Made by a program: the position numbers and the translations under genes. From Planctomycetota bacterium (GTDB taxonomy: Bacteria; Planctomycetota; UBA1135; GCA-002686595): a DNA stretch of 64,000 nt. How positions within the stretch are numbered: the first letter of the stretch is position 1; every line of letters begins with the position of its first letter. The notes beneath the pieces are model-generated. The model saw nothing but the letters and a program-made list of their open reading frames with translations, had not been told where the DNA came from and did not search any database. Positions 34,150 through 42,311 of this stretch are shown here, one piece after another. The DNA lies in the NCBI GenBank assembly GCA_012959785.1, contig DUCM01000006.1, positions 62,001 through 126,000 on the forward strand. Direction: 5' to 3'.

Positions 34150-37100
34150 ATGAGCACTTTCCACGACAACTCGAACGCAGCGCTGCGCCGCTGGGCCTGT
34201 CTGGCGCTCTTTTGCGCGCCCGTCCTCGCGGCCGCTAGCGCCCAGGAGCCGGATCTGGCGGAGGAAATCCGTGGCTTCTCGATCCCCACAACGCGCGCGG
34301 CGCGGGTGCTCTTGGAGCGCGCTCAAGAACACATCGCAGCCGAGCGCTGGAACGAAGCTATCGCCGATTTGCAGGGCCTGCTCGAAGTTCACGGTGCAGA
34401 CGTAGTGCAAGCAGAGGACCTCGCGGCCTCCGGCGCGAGAGTGCACCACGGCGTGTCCAAAGTGGCCACAGCGCACCTCATGGCCCTGCCCCCCGCGGCA
34501 CGCGACATCTACCGCCGACGCTTCGATGGCAAGGCGCGCGGGGCCTTCGACCTCGCCCGCTCACGAGGCGATCGACGAGCCCTGTGCGCCGTGGCCCTGC
34601 GCTGGCCCCTTTGCGATGTGGCGGCCTGGGTCTGGTGGACCGTGGGCGACCTGGAACTCGAACTCGGCAACCTGGTGTTGGCCCGCGAAGCCTGGACCCG
34701 CGCCCTCGGTGCCCGGCTGGCCCGCACGACTTCCACGCTTGGTGACCGGTCACCCACAGCACCTCGCCAGCACAGCATCGAGGAATGGAACGCGGCTCGC
34801 AGCGAGCTTAGCGATCTGGGTGCCGCCCTCACGCCGAGCGAGGAGGCTCGTGTCGAGTTGGCTATCAGCACGCTCCACGACGAGAACCCCCTTGCCGCGG
34901 CGGCCCTCACCCGCGCTGCGGCAAGGGGTAGCTTGCGTCTGCCCGGCCCAGGCGAAGCGCCACCGGGAACCCCTGGCGAAAAGACCAGCGCCTGGCCCAA
35001 ACCCTTCCGCGTGCCCACGCCCCACCCCTTCGACCGCAGCGGATATAGCAACCTGTTCCCGGTGCGCGTGGGTGATAGCGTCCTGGTCTCCAACTCGCTG
35101 CAGTTGTTTTCGATCAACGCCTTCTCCGGCGCACTGCGCTGGAAGAGCGAGCGACCGGACGGTTGGGATCGCCTGAGCGATAACCAAGCCCGCGAATTCT
35201 TCGAGGGTGTCGACATCCGCGACGCCATGATCGCCCCGGCAGCCTCGGAGCGCGTGGCGGTGGCCGCCTTGCAGGTGCCCATCACCGACATTTCCAACGA
35301 GACCTTCCGCAACATCGCCATCACCACCATCATCCCCGATCGTCGGCTATTCGCCTTCGACATCGAGAGCGGTGAAATGCTTTGGAATCACGCGCCCCCA
35401 CCCTTCTGGGATGGCGAATCGGGAGGTTTCACCGAACGTATGAGCGTGGCCGGACCGCCGGTGGTCAGCGCCTCGCGCATCTTCGTGCCCATGCACCGCA
35501 TGTACGGTCGCATCGAGTTCTATGTGGCTTGCTGTGACCTGGAGAGCGGTGAGCTTTTGTGGTCCACCCAACTCGTCAGCGGGCAACGCAGCCTCAACAT
35601 GTTCGCCCGGGCCGAGACCGAGTTCACGGCACCGCCCCTGCGCGTGGAAGGCGACCGCATCATTGCCCTGACCCAACTCGGCGCCCTCGCGGCCCTCGAC
35701 CTCTTCTCGGGGGCCATCCTGTGGGAGACCCTCTACGACCAGATTCCGCCACCCCAACGGTCAAACTTTAGCGCCCAACGCATCAACAACAAGTGGCGCA
35801 ACGCGCCGCCCGTGGTGGCCGCTGGAGTGGTGATCGCCGCGCCCTTCGACAGCCGCGACCTTATCGGCTGCGACCTTCAGAGCGGCGAGCCCCTGTGGAC
35901 CGTGCAACACACCTGGATCCAACACCTGGCCGGCGGAAGGGCAGCCAAAATCGATGTGCTCGTGGGCGCCGACGAACGCGTCGTGTACCTCGGCAGTTGG
36001 CCTGTGCTGGCGTTGAAAGCCGACGCCGGTTTGGCGCATCAGGCGCCGCGCAGCCTGGCCTGGCGTTTCCCCGCCGGCGATGTCACAACCGACGAGTCCA
36101 CCGCCGCACGACCGATCCTGTTGGCCGACCGCATGGTGATTCCGTGGCGCAGCGAGCGGGTCGAGATCGAACTCCTCGGCGGCCGGCGGCGCAGCAAATC
36201 GGTGCCCTGGCAAACTGGAGGCGGCGGCAACCTCCTGGCCGAAGGCGGCACCCTCTACACCCTCGGACCGCGTCTGCTCGATGGTTACTTCCAATGGGAC
36301 CTCTTGATCGAGCGCGCTCGGAGCGATTGGGCCAACGCCCCCGACGACGAAGAAGCCACCCTGCTATTGGCGCGGCTCTGTGCGGGCCGCGGCCGCAGCG
36401 AGCGCGATGCGGGCCACACCACAGAAGCCCGCGATTGGCTACGCGATGCTGGCGATCTGCTTGAGGACAGCCTAGCCCTTGCGGACCCGTCCGCAGAGAT
36501 CGAGGCCGAAATGCACGCAATCCTGCGCGCCCGCGCCCAGGTCTTCGCCGACCTCGCCGATGGCCCCAGCGCCCTGCGCGAGTTGCGCCGAGCGCGACAG
36601 TTCGCGCCCCTCGCAGCCGATCTGCGCGACACCTTGATCGAGGAGTTTGAACTCCTGCGCGGGGTCGATGTCGCAGCGCAGTCGGAGGTCCTCGAAGCTC
36701 TTGAGTTGCACGCCCCTGACCACGCGGTAGCCACGCGCCTCAGCGCTCAAGAGGCCCGTTCTTGCGGTTGGCGATATGTGCCACTCAAGGCGGGCAGCAC
36801 CAAGGATTTCAGCTCCGTCGATGTACCGGTGCCGCTCTGGACAACCTTCGAGCGCCGCGAGTTGGCCGCGCGAGCCCACGATCCGCGAGGTGAACTGGAC
36901 CAACTGCAACGCATGCTCGCGAAATGGCCTGCATTCCCCTTGCGCCAGGGAAGCCTGGGCAACCACGCCCGCGGCACTATCAGCGACCTGCTCGAACGCC
37001 ACGGCCGCGGCATCTACGGCGATTTTGAAAAGGCCGCGAGAGAACTCTTGCAGCGGGCGCAACTCGCGCAGGACGAACAACTCTTGATCGATGTGGGAGC

Positions 37101-38805
37101 GCAGTTCCCCCACTCCCTGGCGGCCCGCGAAGCGGCCGATGCTCTCCTGGTTTGGGCCAGCGAGCGGGGCGATCTGGCCGCCGTGGCGCGCTTCGCCCTG
37201 GCTGAACTTCCGGCGAACTGGGGACCGGGCACGGCCACGGATCGTCAACTGGGTCTGCTGGCCCACCTGGGCAGCGCCCTCGCCAGAGCCGGCAACCTCG
37301 ACGCCGCCTTGGCCCTGGCTCTCAAGTTGGCAGACACCGCGCCGGGGCTGGTCTCACCCGCTGTGGGCGACGGAGGCCTGACCCTGGGAGAGCTAGCCCG
37401 CCGACGGGCTGCGATTCCCATGGCGACGCAACCATCCCCCGCAGAGTTTCCCGGGCGGCTATTTCCCGAGCTCCAGGTCCAGGGTGAACATACCTTCCTG
37501 GGACGCATCCCCGTCAAGGATGGCAGCGACGAGTACACCGGCGAGGTGCTGCTCTTCGCCCGCAGCTTGGGCCGACGCGGACAATCCATCTCCCTGGTGG
37601 CCTACTCGGCCCAATCGCTGACCGCCCTCAAACCGCAACGCCTGTGGGAAGTCTCCGTGCCCCTGCGCGAAGCACCGGCTTCCTGGCAGAACGCCATTTG
37701 CATCACGAACGGTCTCGTAATCATCTCCAGCGGCGAGGAAATCTACGCTCTCGAACGCAATAGCGGCGAATGGCGCTGGACCTGGACGGCAATCGATGGC
37801 GACATCGAATCGATCCAACTCGCCGACGGTCTGGTCTACGCCACAACCCACCGCCGACCCGGAACCCTCGACGGACTCTCAGGGATCTGCGCGGTTACGG
37901 GAGCAGAACTGTGGAGCACCAACTTCGAACGCTTGACCCTCGATTCGCGCCCCATCTGCGGCTCGGGTCGGGTGGTCTTCCTGCCCCGTCACAGCCGCCG
38001 CAGCGGCCGCGTGCTCGATGCCTTCAGCGGCCGCGAGCAACTGCGTTACACCCTGCCCGAGAGCATGCTGCACGCCTCCATCTCGACGGCCTGGATCGAG
38101 GACGGCAAATTGATCGTGCCCTGGTTCCTGAGTGGACGCAACCCCGCCCGCAACCGCATCTGCGCCCTGGATCTCTCCAGTGCCAAAGTCGTCTGGAACC
38201 TCTCCTTCGACGAACTTCACGGAGGGCGTCGCGAGCTGCGCTCGATCCTGCAGTACGACGGCACGACCTATCTCCTACTGCAAGCCCAGAGCCAGAGCGA
38301 GGACGAGGGAGTCACCGGACTGCTCGTAAAACTGCACTCGGGCCTGGGCGCCACGGCCCAGGTGGGCGGCCTGCGCCTGGGACGCGAACAACGCATCCTG
38401 GGTATCGGCTCCGAGCGTCGGGTAGAACTCGAGCATCCGTACCTGTATGTGCGCTCTTTCGTCGAAGGCGGCGGTCCCCTGCGCATCCAGCAAGTGCTAC
38501 TCAACCAGGGCGGTCTGGGCTGGACCCAACATATCGGTATCACCCGCGAAGAACTGTACAATTCCGAATTGCGGCTGCCTGCCACCGGTGGACAGGCCTT
38601 GGCCCTGGCGCTCAGCGTCAAACAGGGTGCTCGGCGCTTCGGTCTACCCGAAGGGTACCTGTTTCTATTCAACACGGCGACGGGCGAGTTGCTCTCCAGG
38701 CAACGGCTGGACGCCAAGCTGGGAAGCAGCGATACGATATCGCTGCATGGCTTGGGCAGTGCGCTGCTCATAGCTGGTAAGGACACTATGGAAGTCATGC
38801 GATGA
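34150..38805 (+). CDS. giant secreted protein with TPR-like and two PQQ-propeller regions
   Basis: 1551 residues with a signal peptide (cut near ASAQ, about residue 35). The N-terminal ~250 residues are helical. A first propeller follows with repeats such as LFSINAFSGALRWKSE, LFAFDIESGEMLWNH and CDLQSGEPLWTVQHTW (about 290-700). A helical TPR-like middle (about 720-1090) and a second propeller (IYALERNSGEWRWTW, ICALDLSSAKVVWNLSF, LFNTATGELLS; about 1100-1551) complete it. No enzymatic PQQ ligands were seen. It probably acts as an extracytoplasmic scaffold or sensor. The stop overlaps the start of the toroid gene (ATGA). Confidence 0.85.
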   Translation: MSTFHDNSNAALRRWACLALFCAPVLAAASAQEPDLAEEIRGFSIPTTRAARVLLERAQEHIAAERWNEAIADLQGLLEVHGADVVQAEDLAASGARVHHGVSKVATAHLMALPPAARDIYRRRFDGKARGAFDLARSRGDRRALCAVALRWPLCDVAAWVWWTVGDLELELGNLVLAREAWTRALGARLARTTSTLGDRSPTAPRQHSIEEWNAARSELSDLGAALTPSEEARVELAISTLHDENPLAAAALTRAAARGSLRLPGPGEAPPGTPGEKTSAWPKPFRVPTPHPFDRSGYSNLFPVRVGDSVLVSNSLQLFSINAFSGALRWKSERPDGWDRLSDNQAREFFEGVDIRDAMIAPAASERVAVAALQVPITDISNETFRNIAITTIIPDRRLFAFDIESGEMLWNHAPPPFWDGESGGFTERMSVAGPPVVSASRIFVPMHRMYGRIEFYVACCDLESGELLWSTQLVSGQRSLNMFARAETEFTAPPLRVEGDRIIALTQLGALAALDLFSGAILWETLYDQIPPPQRSNFSAQRINNKWRNAPPVVAAGVVIAAPFDSRDLIGCDLQSGEPLWTVQHTWIQHLAGGRAAKIDVLVGADERVVYLGSWPVLALKADAGLAHQAPRSLAWRFPAGDVTTDESTAARPILLADRMVIPWRSERVEIELLGGRRRSKSVPWQTGGGGNLLAEGGTLYTLGPRLLDGYFQWDLLIERARSDWANAPDDEEATLLLARLCAGRGRSERDAGHTTEARDWLRDAGDLLEDSLALADPSAEIEAEMHAILRARAQVFADLADGPSALRELRRARQFAPLAADLRDTLIEEFELLRGVDVAAQSEVLEALELHAPDHAVATRLSAQEARSCGWRYVPLKAGSTKDFSSVDVPVPLWTTFERRELAARAHDPRGELDQLQRMLAKWPAFPLRQGSLGNHARGTISDLLERHGRGIYGDFEKAARELLQRAQLAQDEQLLIDVGAQFPHSLAAREAADALLVWASERGDLAAVARFALAELPANWGPGTATDRQLGLLAHLGSALARAGNLDAALALALKLADTAPGLVSPAVGDGGLTLGELARRRAAIPMATQPSPAEFPGRLFPELQVQGEHTFLGRIPVKDGSDEYTGEVLLFARSLGRRGQSISLVAYSAQSLTALKPQRLWEVSVPLREAPASWQNAICITNGLVIISSGEEIYALERNSGEWRWTWTAIDGDIESIQLADGLVYATTHRRPGTLDGLSGICAVTGAELWSTNFERLTLDSRPICGSGRVVFLPRHSRRSGRVLDAFSGREQLRYTLPESMLHASISTAWIEDGKLIVPWFLSGRNPARNRICALDLSSAKVVWNLSFDELHGGRRELRSILQYDGTTYLLLQAQSQSEDEGVTGLLVKLHSGLGATAQVGGLRLGREQRILGIGSERRVELEHPYLYVRSFVEGGGPLRIQQVLLNQGGLGWTQHIGITREELYNSELRLPATGGQALALALSVKQGARRFGLPEGYLFLFNTATGELLSRQRLDAKLGSSDTISLHGLGSALLIAGKDTMEVMR

Positions 38806-39977
38806 AAACCATCCACACCATCTCCCTGACACGCCTGGGCGCGGCGCTAGTCTTGGTTTCCTCTTTCGGCATGGCCCTCCCGACCCAGAGCGAACCCCGC
38901 GCCGCACCTGGCCTGCCGCCCAGCGACCACAACGAGCCCCTGGTCGTCACACCGGCCCAGGCGGGAGCGGTCAAGCGCGGCCTGGCCTGGCTCGCCCAGC
39001 ACCAAAACACCGATGGCAGTTGGACGGCCAAGATCGGCTACAAGCTGAACAACGACTACAACTACATCTCGGCAGACCGCGGCCATGTGGGCGTCACTTC
39101 CCTGGCCTGCATGGCCTTCCTGGCGGGCGGCCACCTGCCCGGCCGAGGAGAGTACGGCGAAGTCGTGGAGCGTGGCCTGGGCTTCATCCTCGGCAGCGTG
39201 CAAGAGGACGGCTACATCACGCGTCACCGCACGCGCATGTACAGCCATGCCTTCGCCACCCTGTTCCTGGCCGAGATCTACGGCACGACCCGCCGTGAGG
39301 ATGTCAAACAAAAGCTGCAGAAGGCCATCGATTACATCGTCGAGTCGCAGAACCGTGAAGGCGGTTGGCGCTACGAGCCCTACGCCAATGAATCGGACAT
39401 GTCGATCGTGGTCTGTCAGGTCCTGGCCCTGCGGGCGGCGCGCAACATCGGAATTCGCGTACCCAAGGCCACGGTGGACCGCGCGGCGCAGTATGTCGTC
39501 GATTCCGCTGTGACCCGTGATTCCGGTCGCAGATTTGGCCATCCGGCCTTTTCGAGCAGCGTCGAGGTGGGCACCTTCCACTACCAAAAGGATGTCTACT
39601 CGCGCTCCTCCTTCCCGCTCACCGCTGCCGGTGTGACGGCACTTCACGGCCTGGGGATCTATTCCGATGAATCCATCGAGAATGGCATCGAGTTCCTCAA
39701 CAGGGAGCTCGCGCGCTTCAATCGCACCCAAGGGCTGCACAAGGGTGGCCACTACTTTTTCTGGTACGGCCACTACTACGGCGTGCAAGCCATGTACACC
39801 GTGGGCGCCCCTTACTGGAAGCCCTACTTCGAAGAAGTCCGCAGCCTCTTGCTTTCGATGCAACACGAGGACGGCTCCTGGCCCAATCGCATCGGACCGG
39901 GACAGGCCTTCGGCACGGCGCTCGGTGTTTTGATCCTCGAGATCCCTTACCGTTTCCTGCCCATCTTCCAACGCTGA
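38802..39977 (+). CDS. alpha/alpha-toroid (prenyltransferase/squalene cyclase-like repeat) protein 1
   Basis: 391 residues with a signal peptide (about 1-30). Several QW-type repeats are visible: WLAQHQNTDGSWTAKIG, GFILGSVQEDGYI, IVESQNREGGWRYEP and LLSMQHEDGSW. These form the alpha/alpha barrel of terpene cyclases and protein prenyltransferases. No DxDD or similar cyclase active site is seen, so binding rather than cyclisation is likely. The C-terminus reads RFLPIFQR, and its last six residues are identical to the end of the second toroid protein of this operon. The start overlaps the previous stop. Confidence 0.87.
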   Translation: MKTIHTISLTRLGAALVLVSSFGMALPTQSEPRAAPGLPPSDHNEPLVVTPAQAGAVKRGLAWLAQHQNTDGSWTAKIGYKLNNDYNYISADRGHVGVTSLACMAFLAGGHLPGRGEYGEVVERGLGFILGSVQEDGYITRHRTRMYSHAFATLFLAEIYGTTRREDVKQKLQKAIDYIVESQNREGGWRYEPYANESDMSIVVCQVLALRAARNIGIRVPKATVDRAAQYVVDSAVTRDSGRRFGHPAFSSSVEVGTFHYQKDVYSRSSFPLTAAGVTALHGLGIYSDESIENGIEFLNRELARFNRTQGLHKGGHYFFWYGHYYGVQAMYTVGAPYWKPYFEEVRSLLLSMQHEDGSWPNRIGPGQAFGTALGVLILEIPYRFLPIFQR

Positions 39978-39988
39978 GAGAACCAGCC

Positions 39989-42310
39989 TTGACCAGCACC
40001 CAATCGCAGGGCGCGCAGCACGCGACGCCGAGCATCGACCAACTTTTGAAGCGCCTGCGGAGGCGTTTGCAGCTGGCGGTCTGGCTGCACGGCGTGGGGC
40101 GCTTGTGCTTGGCCCTGGGCGCCTGGTTGCTCTTCATCTTCCTTGTGGATTGGGGCCTGCATGTACCCGCGGGCGTGCGCATCCTGCACTTCGCAGGTCT
40201 CGTCACGATTCCTCTGGTAGTGCTCTGGCGCGAACTCATCGTGCGTCTGCGCTGCATCCCGGATCGTGTCGGCCTCGCGGTGCTCATTGAGCGCGCCCAC
40301 CCCAGCCTCCACGAACTCCTGGTGAGTGCCGTGCAGCTCTCGGCTGGCGCCCCAGCTCCTGGTAGCAACCCTGAACTGGTGGCCGGGACTGTCAGCGCTG
40401 CCGAGCGCGCGGCCCTCTCCCTGGAACTCACCAGAGTGAGCGACACCAAGCCTGCGCGGCAAGCGTTCCTGCTCGGTGTGGCGGCCAGCGCCTTGACGGC
40501 GACAGTCTTCCTCTGGCAACCGGCCGCCGCCCTGGTGTTCTTTGCGCGCTTGATCGGCGGCAACACGCCCTGGCCACAACGCACACACCTGGCGGTGGAA
40601 ATCCCCCACGGCGGCAGCATCCATGTTTCCTTGGAATTGGTTTCCCTGGCCGTGGCCCGCGGCAGCGATGTTCCTATTTTGGTGCGCGCCCACGGTAAAA
40701 TCCCGAGCGATGTCAGCCTGCACTTCGAGGACGCCCAGGATGTGCACCTCGGTAGCGCAGGCAAGGCGGTCTACCGCACCCTCTTACGGTCGGTGCAGGA
40801 AGACATCTCGTTCTTCGTCACCGGCGGCGACGACAACGACGGCACGCCGCGGGTCGAGATTCTCGTCCTGCAACCCCCCGATGTGACCGCGATCGCCGTG
40901 ACCATCGAACCTCCGGCCTACAGCGGCTTGGAGACGCGCCTCGAGTTCGACCGCGATGTCGCGGTGCTTGCCGGTTCACGCATCACTGTGGCCATGCAGA
41001 GCCAGCCTGTTCTGCAACAGGGCGAGGCACGCCTGCTGCCCGAGGACCGAGTGCTCGACCTCGTGCCGCTGGAGTTCCCGGCGCGCAGCAGCGCGGACAA
41101 CCCGACACAAGCCGCTGCAGGCTCTGGCCTCGGTTTTGAGCTCATTGCCAAGAAGAGCCTGCGCTACCGCTTTGAGCTGCGCGACGAGGATGGCCTGGAG
41201 AACCCCAACCCCGGTCTCTTCGCCATCCATGTGGACCTCGACCGCCAACCGGCCATTGAACTCCTCGCGCCAGCCCGCGGGGATGTAGAGACCGTGTTGG
41301 GGGGCAGCCTGCCCCTGCGCGCCCTGGTTTCCGACGACTTCGGTCTAGGCAGAGTGACCTGGTCCACCCAGGCCACAAGCGCCGAAGCCATGGCACTCGT
41401 GCACGAGCTGCACACTCTGCCCACCACCTCTTCCTCGCATGCCGCCTCGGAGCGGGTACGTGCCACGCTCCTGGCCTCAGCCTTGATCGATGTCAACGCC
41501 CTCTTCGGCGCCGACCTGCTGGCCGAAGGCGAGGCCTTCGAACTGCTGTTGGTGGCCGAGGACAACCGCGAACCCCAGGCGCAACGGGGCCAATCTGCAG
41601 CGGTCCGCCTGCGGGTGATCTCCTCGGACGAGTTCCTGCGGCGCATCCAGGATCGCCTGGGCCGCGTGCGCATCAAGGCCGACGCCCTCGCGGATCTCCT
41701 GTCCAAGAAGCGCGACTACACCCGCGACATCTTGGCCGGCCTAGAGAGTGACGAGTTGGCCGCCCTGGATGCCTCCTCCATCGGCACGGCTCTCAGTGGC
41801 GCACGCCGCGTACAAGGCGACTCGCGGGCCCTGGCCCGCGAACTGGCCGCGGTCTCTGAATCCATGATCTACTCGCGACTCGACCAGCGCGCGGGCCCCA
41901 TGCTCGACGCGCTCTTTGCGAGCAGCTCGACACTGGAAACGCGCAGCTTCCAACCCGCAATGTGGAGCGAACTGGCGCGCATGCAAGCGGCCGGCGAGTT
42001 GGGCGAAGCGGACTTCGCCGACAAGCTCCTCAAAATCACCGGGGTGGCCCTGAGAGTGTCGGAGGTCCATGCAGAGAACATCATCAGCGGCCTGCGTGCA
42101 GCCCAGGACGAGAGCGACCTGAGCCTGGCATACGACACCCTGCTCGAAGTCCAGGCCCAGGAAACCGCAGCCGCCACACGCATCGAGGAACTTCTGGCCC
42201 TGCTCTCGGAGTGGGACAGTTATCAATCCATCCTGAGCTCCACCCGCGACCTGTTGAAGCGCCAGAAAAACCTCCTCGACCGCACCCGCCAGTACTACAA
42301 GGATCACTGA
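39989..42310 (+). CDS. membrane protein, DUF4175-like
   Basis: 773 residues from a TTG start 11 nt after the toroid gene. Three hydrophobic segments lie within the first ~200 residues (GVGRLCLALGAWLLFIFLVDW; HFAGLVTIPLVVLWREL; a third near residue 165-190). The remaining ~570 residues are predicted outside, with beta-rich domains and a C-terminal helical, coiled-coil part rich in Glu/Leu (LLKRQKNLLDRTRQYYK). The layout resembles DUF4175 proteins that accompany MoxR/BatA operons; the match is by architecture only. It is followed one nt later by the coiled-coil protein, a likely physical partner. Confidence 0.72.
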   Translation: MTSTQSQGAQHATPSIDQLLKRLRRRLQLAVWLHGVGRLCLALGAWLLFIFLVDWGLHVPAGVRILHFAGLVTIPLVVLWRELIVRLRCIPDRVGLAVLIERAHPSLHELLVSAVQLSAGAPAPGSNPELVAGTVSAAERAALSLELTRVSDTKPARQAFLLGVAASALTATVFLWQPAAALVFFARLIGGNTPWPQRTHLAVEIPHGGSIHVSLELVSLAVARGSDVPILVRAHGKIPSDVSLHFEDAQDVHLGSAGKAVYRTLLRSVQEDISFFVTGGDDNDGTPRVEILVLQPPDVTAIAVTIEPPAYSGLETRLEFDRDVAVLAGSRITVAMQSQPVLQQGEARLLPEDRVLDLVPLEFPARSSADNPTQAAAGSGLGFELIAKKSLRYRFELRDEDGLENPNPGLFAIHVDLDRQPAIELLAPARGDVETVLGGSLPLRALVSDDFGLGRVTWSTQATSAEAMALVHELHTLPTTSSSHAASERVRATLLASALIDVNALFGADLLAEGEAFELLLVAEDNREPQAQRGQSAAVRLRVISSDEFLRRIQDRLGRVRIKADALADLLSKKRDYTRDILAGLESDELAALDASSIGTALSGARRVQGDSRALARELAAVSESMIYSRLDQRAGPMLDALFASSSTLETRSFQPAMWSELARMQAAGELGEADFADKLLKITGVALRVSEVHAENIISGLRAAQDESDLSLAYDTLLEVQAQETAAATRIEELLALLSEWDSYQSILSSTRDLLKRQKNLLDRTRQYYKDH

Positions 42311-42311
42311 A